From Viridibacterium silvisoli (lineage in GTDB: Bacteria > Pseudomonadota > Gammaproteobacteria > Burkholderiales > Rhodocyclaceae), in contig NZ_JAYXHS010000005.1 of NCBI RefSeq assembly GCF_036017035.1, positions 1 through 64,000 of the forward strand: a stretch of 64,000 nucleotides of DNA, given 5' to 3'. Position 1 is the first letter of the stretch, and each line of letters starts with the position of its first letter. The notes beneath the pieces were generated by a model. It did not search any database. It worked only from the letters and a program-made list of their open reading frames with translations, and was not told where the DNA came from. The translations under genes and the position numbers were made by a program. Positions 52,681-61,159 of the stretch are shown here, in pieces.

Positions 52681-55296
52681 GTGCTTGAAGCCTATCGCCA
52701 ACACGTTGCCGAGCGCGCTGCGCTGGGTATCCCGCCACTGCCGCTGGATGCAAAACAAACGGCCGATCTTATCGAGCTCATCAAGGCACCACCTGCCGGT
52801 GAAGACGCCTATCTGCTTGACCTCATCACGCACCGTGTACCGCCGGGCGTGGACGACGCCGCCAAGGTCAAGGCCTCCTTCCTCGCAGCCGTCGCACACG
52901 GTGACATCAGCGTCGCCCTGATCTCCAAGGCAAAGGCCACCGAACTGCTCGGCACCATGGTCGGTGGCTACAACGTCAAGCCACTCATCGACCTGCTCGA
53001 TGACGCAGCGCTGGCGCCCATCGCTGCAGCCGCGTTGAAGAAGACGCTGCTGATGTTCGACTACTTCCACGACGTTTCCGAGAAGGCCAAGGCCGGCAAC
53101 GCCCGGGCCAAGGAAGTCGTGCAGAGCTGGGCCGATGCCGAATGGTTCACCTCGCGTCCCGAAGTGCCGGCCAGCATTGCGCTGACCGTCTTCAAGGTGC
53201 CGGGCGAAACCAATACCGACGACCTCTCTCCTGCGCCTGATGCATGGAGCCGTCCTGACATCCCGCTGCATGGCCTCGCGATGCTCAAGAACACGCGCGC
53301 TGATGCACCCTTCAAGCCGGAAGAAGACGGCAAGCGCGGCCCGATCAAGCTGATCCAAGATCTCGCAGCCAAGGGTAAGCCTGTCGCCTACGTCGGTGAC
53401 GTGGTGGGTACCGGTTCCTCGCGCAAGTCCGCGACGAACTCCGTGCTGTGGTGGACCGGTGACGATATTCCCTTCGTGCCGAACAAGAAGTTCGGTGGCG
53501 TGTGTCTCGGTGGCAAGATCGCTCCGATCTTCTTCAACACGCAGGAAGATGCTGGCGCACTGCCGATCGAAATCGACGTCTCGAAGCTGGACCTCGGCGA
53601 CGAAATCGAACTGAAGATCGACCACGCCACAGGCAAGGTCATCGCCATCAAGGGCGGCGCAACGGTTGCCGAGTCGCAGCTGAAAACGCTCGTGCTGCTC
53701 GACGAAGTGCGCGCTGGCGGTCGTATCAATCTCATTATCGGCCGTAGCCTGACGGCCAAGGCTCGTGAATTCCTCGGCTTGCCAGCCTCCACCCTGTTCC
53801 GCCTGCCGCAGAACCCGGCCGACACGGGCAAGGGCTTCACGCTGGCGCAGAAGATGGTCGGCCGCGCTGTCGGCCTGCCGGAAGGCCATGGCGTGCGTCC
53901 CGGCACCTACTGCGAACCCAAGATGACCTCGGTCGGCTCGCAGGACACGACCGGCCCGATGACCCGCGACGAACTCAAGGACCTCGCCTGCCTCGGCTTC
54001 TCCGCCGACCTGGTGATGCAATCCTTCTGCCACACGGCTGCATATCCAAAGCCCGTCGACGTCAAGACGCACCGCGAACTGCCCAAGTTCATCTCGAATC
54101 GCGGCGGCATCTCGCTGCGCCCGGGTGATGGCGTGATCCACTCCTGGCTCAACCGCATGCTGCTCCCCGACACCGTCGGCACCGGTGGTGACTCGCACAC
54201 CCGCTTCCCGGTGGGTATCAGCTTCCCGGCAGGTTCCGGTCTGGTGGCTTTCGCGGCAGCCACCGGCGTGATGCCGCTGGACATGCCTGAATCGATTCTG
54301 GTCCGCTTCAAGGGCTCGATGGAAGAAGCACAGAAGCGTGGCGTGACGCTGCGCGACCTCGTGCATGCCATCCCCCTGTACGGCATCAAGCAAGGTCTGC
54401 TGACCGTTGCCAAGGCCGGCAAGATCAACGAGTTCTCGGGCCGCATCCTCGAAATCGAGGGCCTGCCTGACCTGAAGGTCGAACAGGCTTTCGAACTGTC
54501 CGATGCTTCGGCTGAGCGTTCGGCAGCTGGCTGCTCGGTGCAGCTGAACAAGGCGCCTATCGTCGAGTACATGCGCTCCAACATCGTGTTGCTGAAGAAC
54601 ATGATCGCCGACGGCTACGCAGACAAGCGCACGCTGGAACGCCGCATCCAGAAGATGGAAGACTGGATCGCCAACGGCGAACTGCTGCAACCGGATGCCA
54701 ATGCCGAGTACGCACACATCATCGAGATCGACCTGGCCGACATCAAGGAACCGATCTTGTGCTGCCCGAACGATCCGGACGACGCCAAGGTGCTGTCGGA
54801 AGTGCAGAACACGCCGATCGACGAAGTCTTCATCGGTTCGTGCATGACCAACATCGGTCACTTCCGTGCGGCCTCCAAGCTGCTCGAAGGCAAGCGCGAC
54901 ATTCCGGTGAAGCTGTGGGTTGCTCCGCCGACCAAGATGGATGCTTCCGAGCTGACCAAGGAAGGCCACTACGGCGTGTTCGGCTCTGCAGGCGCACGTA
55001 CCGAGATGCCGGGCTGCTCGCTGTGCATGGGCAACCAGGCACAAGTGCGCGAGGGTGCAACCGTCGTGTCCACTTCGACACGCAACTTCCCGAATCGTCT
55101 GGGCAAGAACACCAACGTGTACCTGTCCTCGGCAGAAGTTGCTGCCATCGCATCGAAGCTCGGTCGCCTGCCGACCGTGGCGGAATATCAGGCCGACATG
55201 GGCGTCATCAACGCCGATGCAGGCAAGATCTACCGCTACATGAACTTCGACCAGATCAGCGAGTACAAGGAAATCGCTGACGAAGTGAAGGTGTAA
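52681..55296 (+). CDS. acnB: Aconitate hydratase B
   Basis: An 871-residue AcnB, isomerising citrate to isocitrate with a [4Fe-4S] cluster. The start GTG 52681 gives VLEAYRQHVAERAALG, matching AcnB N-termini, and lies eight bases after GGAGG; an in-frame TTG at 52675 is too close. The HEAT-like domain (1-160), swivel domain (about 165-370, VGDVVGTGSSRKSATNSV) and catalytic domains follow in the AcnB order. Cluster Cys appear in MQSFCHTAAYPK and EMPGCSLCMGNQA. It ends the mdh operon, with a terminator downstream. Confidence 0.97.
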   Translation: MLEAYRQHVAERAALGIPPLPLDAKQTADLIELIKAPPAGEDAYLLDLITHRVPPGVDDAAKVKASFLAAVAHGDISVALISKAKATELLGTMVGGYNVKPLIDLLDDAALAPIAAAALKKTLLMFDYFHDVSEKAKAGNARAKEVVQSWADAEWFTSRPEVPASIALTVFKVPGETNTDDLSPAPDAWSRPDIPLHGLAMLKNTRADAPFKPEEDGKRGPIKLIQDLAAKGKPVAYVGDVVGTGSSRKSATNSVLWWTGDDIPFVPNKKFGGVCLGGKIAPIFFNTQEDAGALPIEIDVSKLDLGDEIELKIDHATGKVIAIKGGATVAESQLKTLVLLDEVRAGGRINLIIGRSLTAKAREFLGLPASTLFRLPQNPADTGKGFTLAQKMVGRAVGLPEGHGVRPGTYCEPKMTSVGSQDTTGPMTRDELKDLACLGFSADLVMQSFCHTAAYPKPVDVKTHRELPKFISNRGGISLRPGDGVIHSWLNRMLLPDTVGTGGDSHTRFPVGISFPAGSGLVAFAAATGVMPLDMPESILVRFKGSMEEAQKRGVTLRDLVHAIPLYGIKQGLLTVAKAGKINEFSGRILEIEGLPDLKVEQAFELSDASAERSAAGCSVQLNKAPIVEYMRSNIVLLKNMIADGYADKRTLERRIQKMEDWIANGELLQPDANAEYAHIIEIDLADIKEPILCCPNDPDDAKVLSEVQNTPIDEVFIGSCMTNIGHFRAASKLLEGKRDIPVKLWVAPPTKMDASELTKEGHYGVFGSAGARTEMPGCSLCMGNQAQVREGATVVSTSTRNFPNRLGKNTNVYLSSAEVAAIASKLGRLPTVAEYQADMGVINADAGKIYRYMNFDQISEYKEIADEVKV

Positions 55297-55335
55297 CAGG
55301 TAGAAGCGAGGCCACCAGGCACGCAGCACACGAAG

Positions 55336-55371
55336 AAACAGCCCGCCCGAAAATGCGGGCTGTTTTGTTTT
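55336..55371 (+). terminator. Intrinsic terminator after acnB
   Basis: An 11-bp stem AAACAGCCCGC / GCGGGCTGTTT (55336-55346 with 55355-55365) with an 8-base loop is followed by TGTTTT. Ends the mdh-citE-like-acnB transcript. Confidence 0.9.
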
Positions 55372-55404
55372 GACCCGCACGCCATAGAGAACAGAAATCT
55401 CCCG

Positions 55405-55986
55405 ATGACTCTTTCAGCAATGGAAACCGTAACGCCTACGAAGAAGCAACTCTTCACCGGCTTCTTCAAGACGGGTATCTCGGGATTCGGTGGCGTGCTG
55501 CCTCATGCACGTCGCATGCTGGTCGACGACCGTCGCTGGCTCACCGACAGGCAGTTCACCGAGCTTCTCGGGCTGGGCCAAGGGCTGCCCGGCCCCAACA
55601 TCGTCAATATGGCCGTGGTGCTCGGTTCGCGCTTTCATGGCTGGCGCGGTTCGATCTGCGCAGTCACCGGCCTGATGCTGGCGCCACTCATCATTGTGCT
55701 GACGCTCGCCAGCATCTACGAGAAGTTCTCCGACTCGGCAATGCTTAATCACGCCTTGACGGGTGTGGCCGCTGCGGCAGCGGGTCTCATCATCGCGACC
55801 AGCGCCAAGCTCGCGGTAAGAATGGATCGCAATGCCTGGTCGTTCCTGACGCTACTCGCAGCATTCCTCGGGATCGTATGGCTACGCTTGCCGCTGCTCG
55901 CCGTACTGTTCGTCCTGGCGCCGATCAGCATCGCTTGCGGCTGGTTCAGCGTGCAACGTGAGCGGGCTGGAAAGGCGGAGGAATGA
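55405..55986 (+). CDS. Chromate transporter family protein, first half
   Basis: A 193-residue short-chain CHR protein. The signature stretches are GFGGVLPHARRMLVDDRRWLTDRQFTELLGLGQGLPGPN (residues about 28-65), carrying the conserved Gly-rich and Pro-Gly-Pro-Asn motifs. About five to six membrane helices follow. Short CHR genes usually come in pairs whose products together resemble one long ChrA; the partner follows with a four-base overlap. Chromate efflux is the family annotation, but the natural substrate is often unknown; no chromate regulator is nearby. Confidence 0.88.
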   Translation: MTLSAMETVTPTKKQLFTGFFKTGISGFGGVLPHARRMLVDDRRWLTDRQFTELLGLGQGLPGPNIVNMAVVLGSRFHGWRGSICAVTGLMLAPLIIVLTLASIYEKFSDSAMLNHALTGVAAAAAGLIIATSAKLAVRMDRNAWSFLTLLAAFLGIVWLRLPLLAVLFVLAPISIACGWFSVQRERAGKAEE

Positions 55987-56510
55987 GCATGCCCCCTTCA
56001 ATCCTCGAACTGTTCCTGCGCTTCTGCCTGCTATCGGTGATGGCTGTGGGCGGCGCGAGCGCGGTGCTACCCGAAATGCATCGCCAGATCGTCGAGGTCA
56101 ATGGCTGGATCAGCAGCGCCGAGTTCGGGACACTGTATGCCATCACCCAGGCTGCCCCCGGCCCGAACGTGCTGATTGTCAGCCTGATCGGCTGGAAGCT
56201 CGCAGGCATCACGGGCGCAATCGTATCGACGATAGGCATGTGCGGCCCCACTTCGCTGCTGGCCTTTGGCGTCGGAAAGCTGTGGGATCGTTTCAGCCAC
56301 TCGCCCTGGCGCACAGCCATCGAACGCGGCCTCGCCCCCATCACCATCGGCCTTATCCTTGGCAGCGGCTGTCTGCTGGTCCAGACCGCCGGCGAAGGCT
56401 GGGCGATCTATGCACTCGCCGGCGCCAGTGCATTCGCCTCGTACTACTCACGCCAGAATCCGCTATGGTGGCTGGCCATCGCCGCAGTGCTGGGCATGGC
56501 GCTGTTCTGA
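55983..56510 (+). CDS. Chromate transporter family protein, second half
   Basis: A 175-residue CHR partner of the preceding protein. It carries the same core: GGASAVLPEMHRQIVEVNGWISSAEFGTLYAITQAAPGPN (about 18-56), then VSLIGWKLAGITGAIVSTIGMCGPTSLLAF. Overlap with the upstream gene (ATGA) suggests coupled expression as a heterodimer. The two halves differ clearly and are not a recent tandem duplication. Confidence 0.87.
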   Translation: MSMPPSILELFLRFCLLSVMAVGGASAVLPEMHRQIVEVNGWISSAEFGTLYAITQAAPGPNVLIVSLIGWKLAGITGAIVSTIGMCGPTSLLAFGVGKLWDRFSHSPWRTAIERGLAPITIGLILGSGCLLVQTAGEGWAIYALAGASAFASYYSRQNPLWWLAIAAVLGMALF

Positions 56511-56542
56511 ACACATCACGCATCCATCACCCGGTCCATCCA

Positions 56543-57556
56543 ATGATTTCCGCGCAGACATCTGCCTCAACGCCCTTCGCGACCCTGTCGCCGGACACCC
56601 TGCTGGACGCTATCGACAGTCTCGGTTTGCGAACAGATGGCCGACTCGCCGCACTCAACAGCTTCGAGAATCGTGTCTATCAAGTCGGTATCGACGACGC
56701 TCAACCCCTGATTGCCAAGTTCTATCGCCCCGCACGTTGGAGCGACGCGGCCATTCTCGAGGAGCACGCCTTCACCCGCAGCCTGGCCGAAGCGGAGTTG
56801 CCGGTCGCGGCGCCATTGGAATTCGCCGGCAACACACTGCATCACCATGGCGATTTCCGCTTCGCGCTGTATCCGAAACTGCGTGGTCGTGCACCGGAGT
56901 TCGACAACAACGAAGCGCTGACCTGGATGGGGCGCTTCATTTCGCGCATTCACGCCATTGGCGAACTCGCGAGCTTCGCCGAACGCCCGGCCCTCAGCGT
57001 CGCGCGCCTGGGCGACGATTCGCAGGCATGGCTGAGCGCCCATGCGCTCATTCCGCCGGAGCTCCTCGATGCCTGGCAAGGCACGGTGGAGCGCGCCATG
57101 GGCCACGTGCGCAGCTGCTTCGCGCAGACGGGCAGCTTCCGGCACTTGCGCATCCATGGCGACTGCCATGGTGGCAACGTACTGTGGGCCGACGACGGGC
57201 CATGGTTCGTTGACTTCGATGACACATGCATGGGCCCGGCAATCCAGGATCTGTGGCTTCTGCTCTCGGGTGACCGCGACAGCATGTCGCGCCAGCTCGG
57301 TGCCGTGCTGCGCGGTTACCGCCAGTTCCGCGACTTCGACAATCGCGAGCTGCAACTCATCGAAGCGCTGCGGACCTTGCGCCTGATCCACTACGCCGCC
57401 TGGATCGCGCGCCGCTGGGACGACCCGGCCTTCCCGGTCGCCTTCCCATGGTTTGGCACGCCACGCTATTGGCAGGACCGCATCCTCGAGCTCAAGGAGC
57501 AGATCGCAGCCATGGAAGAAGAGCCCCTGGTACCTGCAGGGCTCGACTGGGAATGA
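56543..57556 (+). CDS. srkA: Stress-response kinase SrkA (YihE/RdoA-like)
   Basis: A 337-residue protein kinase-like enzyme of the aminoglycoside-phosphotransferase fold. The N-terminus has NSFENRVYQVG and IAKFYRPARWSDA, containing the ATP-site Lys. The catalytic loop is RIHGDCHGGNVLW (about 206-218), and the Mg2+ Asp lies in WFVDFDDTCMGPAIQDLW. E. coli SrkA is a Ser/Thr kinase in envelope/oxidative stress survival, usually upstream of dsbA; here dsbA is absent. Start ATG 56543; the open frame upstream overlaps the CHR gene and was rejected. Confidence 0.9.
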   Translation: MISAQTSASTPFATLSPDTLLDAIDSLGLRTDGRLAALNSFENRVYQVGIDDAQPLIAKFYRPARWSDAAILEEHAFTRSLAEAELPVAAPLEFAGNTLHHHGDFRFALYPKLRGRAPEFDNNEALTWMGRFISRIHAIGELASFAERPALSVARLGDDSQAWLSAHALIPPELLDAWQGTVERAMGHVRSCFAQTGSFRHLRIHGDCHGGNVLWADDGPWFVDFDDTCMGPAIQDLWLLLSGDRDSMSRQLGAVLRGYRQFRDFDNRELQLIEALRTLRLIHYAAWIARRWDDPAFPVAFPWFGTPRYWQDRILELKEQIAAMEEEPLVPAGLDWE

Positions 57557-57942
57557 AAGCCGCGAAACAGACTCCCTGCCCGTGTGGCAAAGGCATCTAC
57601 GCCACCTGTTGCCAGCCCCTGCATGCTGGCGCGGCGGCGGGCACCGCCGAATCGCTGATGCGCTCGCGCTACAGCGCCTTCGTGCTGCAGCTGGCGGACT
57701 ACCTGCAAGCCAGCTGGCATGCCAGCACACGCCCGGCCGAGCTCTCGTTTGACGGCGACGAGCCAACCAAATGGATAGCACTGGATGTTCGCGCACAGGC
57801 AGAGCAAGGCGACAGCGCCACGGTCGAGTTCATAGCCCGCTACAAGGTCAGTGGTCGCGCGCAACGCCTGCACGAGATCAGCCGTTTTGTGCGCGAGCAA
57901 GGGCGCTGGTACTACGTGGACGGCGAAATCCTGCCTCAGTAA
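57553..57942 (+). CDS. YchJ-family SEC-C motif protein
   Basis: A 129-residue protein of the YchJ/UPF0225 family. The N-terminal SEC-C zinc motif is CPCGKGIYATCCQPLHAG (residues 9-26), followed by AESLMRSRYSAFVLQLADYLQASWH and a cystatin/NTF2-like domain with VEFIARYKVSGRAQRLHEISRFVREQGRWYYVDGE. Biological role is unknown in most bacteria. Start overlaps the stop of srkA by four bases (ATGA). Confidence 0.88.
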   Translation: MKAAKQTPCPCGKGIYATCCQPLHAGAAAGTAESLMRSRYSAFVLQLADYLQASWHASTRPAELSFDGDEPTKWIALDVRAQAEQGDSATVEFIARYKVSGRAQRLHEISRFVREQGRWYYVDGEILPQ

Positions 57943-58035
57943 ACACTGCAGACAACCGGTCGTTAGGGTCAATCCGCCTTGCGATGCAGCAAGCCTGACC
58001 CATAATGAAGTTCAGTTTTCCGACCGGAGGATTCG

Positions 58036-58476
58036 ATGGGTGCTGCTGCACGCGCCTTTTTGCGCCATCCAACTGATGTTCCCATTGAAGTCCATGCACA
58101 GCCGATCCAGGGCCGCGTCGGGCAACGTCTGATGGACGTGAGCCTGGGTGGTCTGGCCTGCCGCTCTGAATGCGAGATGGATGTCGGCACCCACGTCGAG
58201 ATCTGCATCGAGCTCGTCAGTCCGCCATTCCAGGCGGAAGGCGAAGTGGCCTGGTGCCGGCACCGCAATGGTCACCACGAGATAGGCATCCGCTTCCTGC
58301 AACGAGAAGATGCTTTCGCGGCGCGCATGGTGGAGCAGATCTGCCATATCGAGCACTACCGCAACGAGGTGATGCGTCTCGAAGGCCGCGTGCTCGATGC
58401 CCGCACCGCCGCCGAGGAGTGGATCAGCAAGTACGCGGCAGATTTCCCCTCCTTGCGGACTTTCATGTCCGACTAG
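58036..58476 (+). CDS. Single-domain PilZ protein
   Basis: A 146-residue PilZ protein with an intact c-di-GMP-binding signature: RAFLR (RxxxR, residues 6-10) and DVSLGG (DxSxGG, about 34-39). The C-terminal extension (about 100-146) is an alpha-helical stretch, MVEQICHIEHYRNEVMRLEGRVLDARTAAEEW, which may dimerise or bind a partner. It stands alone between ychJ-like and lyase genes. Likely target unknown. Confidence 0.87.
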   Translation: MGAAARAFLRHPTDVPIEVHAQPIQGRVGQRLMDVSLGGLACRSECEMDVGTHVEICIELVSPPFQAEGEVAWCRHRNGHHEIGIRFLQREDAFAARMVEQICHIEHYRNEVMRLEGRVLDARTAAEEWISKYAADFPSLRTFMSD

Positions 58477-58662
58477 TCGCCGCGAGACCGGCGAAGTCCC
58501 CTGAAACACCTTTCGCGAAGCCTGGTGCTAAGATTGCGGCCTCCCCGCCGAGGCTGCGGCTTTCCCGTAGCGTTTCAACGGCGCCCGCCTCCACGGCCAG
58601 CGCTGTTCCGGCAATCACTGTTGCTCCGTTCGCTCCCCGGTGCGGAGCGGGAAAGTTGAATC

Positions 58663-61125
58663 TTGTCAGCGCTCTTCTTTCGCCAGTCTGTCTCGTCCCT
58701 CAACGCCCTCGCCAAACCCTTCGCTCTCCTGCTCGTACTGCTGAGTTGCAACCTGCAATCCCTTGCCGCACACGCGGCTACGGACAAGGAGATCGTCGAG
58801 GCACGCATTCCGGTGCTGGCAGCCAGCCTCAAGAACGAACATCCGCGCCTGCTGTTGCGTCCGGCCGATATTCCGGCTCTGCGTGAATTCCTGCTCAAGA
58901 CGCTGCCCGCGCAAACTGATGGCGCAGCACTGGCCAGGCTGGCGGTCGCGCCACTCGACAACAAGCCGCTTCCTCCGCAGCCAGCAGCGGTAAAGAACGG
59001 TACGCAGTCGGGGTCGGAGGCTTGGCGCCAGGGTTACATGGTCGCCAACGACACCGGCAACTGGGCCTGGCGGTATGCGCTCGGCTATCAACTGACCGGC
59101 GAAGAACGTTACGGTCGTGAGGCCGCACGCTGGCTGATGCATCTGGCGAGCTGGAAGATCGATCGCGATGTCTTGCACACCAACGACGAGCTATTCATCC
59201 AGCATCTGCGTCCGATGATTTTTGCCTATGACTGGGCATGGGCGGCGCTGACTGCCGAAGAGCGTGCAACGGTCAGCGCTGCGATTGCCGCACGCCTGAC
59301 ATTGCTGGCCGAACACGTCCAGCCGAAGTTTGCGCTGACGACGCCAACCTCGCCCGACAATTCGCTCAGCCACCCGATGCGCTTCATCTCCACGCTGGGC
59401 TTGGGTGGTCTCGCGCTGTATCACGACACGGCAGCTGCACCTGCCTGGGTTGCCTGGAGCTACGAGTATTACCAGCGCCAGTTCCCGGTGTGGGGCGGTG
59501 ATGCGGGCGGCTGGTCCGAAGGCCTCAACTACTGGGCTACCGGCATGACGCAGCATCTGCGCTTCCTCGAAGCCATGAAGCTGCAAGGCTTCGATGAGCC
59601 GCTGCAACGCCCGTTCTTCCGCAACACGCCGTGGTTCGCCGCCTATAACCTGATGCCCTACCCGGCGTCCTCATTTGGCGACCTGACCAACATCATGGGG
59701 CCGACGCCAAGCATCGCCCTGATGCTGGAGAAATTTGCCCTGTTGCAGCAGGACCCTTACCTGCTGCGTTTCGGCCACCTCCTGACGAGCAAATACCCCA
59801 CCGCGTTCAGCTACTACGACTTCGGTGCGATGGACGCGATGCTGCACCTGTTCCGTCGCAGCCAGTCGAAATTGCAGGAGGCCGAGCTGACGCAATTGCC
59901 ACAGACGCGCTACTTCAACGACATCGGCTGGGTCGCGATGCATTCGCGCCTCGGCAACAAGGACAGCGACATCATGCTGGCCTTCAAGTCCAGCCCGTAT
60001 GGTTCGGCGAGCCACAGCTTTGCCGATCAGAACAGCTTCGTCATCAACGCCTTCGGCGAGCCGCTGGCCATCTCCTCAGGCTACCGCGAGTGGTACGACA
60101 GCCCGCACCATGTCGGCTGGACCCGTACGACTGCAGCCAAGAATGCCATCCTCATCGACGGCCAGGGCCAGCAGATCAAGAGCGCAACGGCCACCGGACG
60201 CGTCAGCCGCGAGATCTCCGGCGATCGTTTCAGCTTCGTCACGGGTGATGCCAAGGCGGCTTACGCCGGCCTCGCAACGAAGGCACTGCGTCACATCTTC
60301 TTTGTCGACCGCCGTTACTTCGTGATGCTCGATGAAGTCGCTGCGCCACAGGAGTCGAAATTCCAGTGGCTACTCCACGCACGCGAAGAGATGGGTCTGG
60401 ATCCGGACAACAATCGGATCGCAATGGCCAAGGGCATCGCGCGTCTCGACACGCTCCTGCTGTCGCCCCCACCCGGTCAGTTGAGCCTCAAGCAGACCGA
60501 CAGTTTCACGCCACCCGTTGCCAGCGGTTACGAGAAACGGATGCCGAATGAATGGCACGTGACGGCGGAAACGTTGAAGAAATCGAAGGAGCAGAATTTC
60601 TTCAGCGTGATGTACCCGCACCGTGACGGCTACAGCGCAGAAGATGCGACGATACGCACCATCAAAGCCAGCCGCGGCTATGCAGTGGGCATCAAGACGC
60701 AAGACGCGGACGACGTGGTATTCATGGCCACGGAGAATGATGCCGTGATCCGCGCCGAGAATATCAACATCAACGGGCTGGCTGGCTCTGTCAGCACGCG
60801 CGGCAGCGACACCCGGATCAACCTGATCGAAGCACGCAGGTACGACTCCCGACTGTTCTCCTTTGATAGTGATGAGCCGCTCAGCCTGGAGGCGACGGTC
60901 ACACCCGAAACCATCAACATCCGTTTTGCGCCACACAAGGCCACGCAACTGACGATCCAGAAATCGACATCCGTGCGTACCGTAAGAGGTATCTCCAAAG
61001 ACAACTGGGATTACGACGTCAACAAGCGCCAGATCACGATCAAGCTGCCAGCACAGACTGCGGACATAACCATCGTTCCTCTCATTGGCGGCCTGGATCG
61101 CGGGCCTAGCAGCCCCGGCAACTGA
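58663..61125 (+). CDS. Secreted heparinase II/III-like polysaccharide lyase (DUF4962-type)
   Basis: An 820-residue exported protein. A signal peptide (residues about 18-38, AFALLLVLLSCNLQSLAAHA-like) precedes an alpha/alpha-toroid (about 45-400; EHPRLLLRPADIPALREFLL, NDTGNWAWRYALGYQLTGEERYGREAARWL) and a beta-sandwich C-terminal domain (HSRLGNKDSDIMLAFKSSPYGSASHSFADQNSFVINAFGEPL, about 427-470). This build matches alginate/heparin/chondroitin lyase-like DUF4962 proteins. Probable catalytic Tyr/His/Asn residues are in the toroid (NSLSHPMRF, SYYDFGAMD). The substrate is not deducible. TTG 58663 is taken as start. Confidence 0.8.
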   Translation: MSALFFRQSVSSLNALAKPFALLLVLLSCNLQSLAAHAATDKEIVEARIPVLAASLKNEHPRLLLRPADIPALREFLLKTLPAQTDGAALARLAVAPLDNKPLPPQPAAVKNGTQSGSEAWRQGYMVANDTGNWAWRYALGYQLTGEERYGREAARWLMHLASWKIDRDVLHTNDELFIQHLRPMIFAYDWAWAALTAEERATVSAAIAARLTLLAEHVQPKFALTTPTSPDNSLSHPMRFISTLGLGGLALYHDTAAAPAWVAWSYEYYQRQFPVWGGDAGGWSEGLNYWATGMTQHLRFLEAMKLQGFDEPLQRPFFRNTPWFAAYNLMPYPASSFGDLTNIMGPTPSIALMLEKFALLQQDPYLLRFGHLLTSKYPTAFSYYDFGAMDAMLHLFRRSQSKLQEAELTQLPQTRYFNDIGWVAMHSRLGNKDSDIMLAFKSSPYGSASHSFADQNSFVINAFGEPLAISSGYREWYDSPHHVGWTRTTAAKNAILIDGQGQQIKSATATGRVSREISGDRFSFVTGDAKAAYAGLATKALRHIFFVDRRYFVMLDEVAAPQESKFQWLLHAREEMGLDPDNNRIAMAKGIARLDTLLLSPPPGQLSLKQTDSFTPPVASGYEKRMPNEWHVTAETLKKSKEQNFFSVMYPHRDGYSAEDATIRTIKASRGYAVGIKTQDADDVVFMATENDAVIRAENININGLAGSVSTRGSDTRINLIEARRYDSRLFSFDSDEPLSLEATVTPETINIRFAPHKATQLTIQKSTSVRTVRGISKDNWDYDVNKRQITIKLPAQTADITIVPLIGGLDRGPSSPGN

Positions 61126-61159
61126 AGCGTTCCTCCACTCCTCGCTATTTCCGCACCTC

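Noticed and set aside
52555..55380. 941-codon open frame on the minus strand
   Set aside because: Fully antisense to acnB, which has clear aconitase motifs. Long antisense frames are common in high-GC DNA; the translation is His/Arg/Gln-rich and fits no family.
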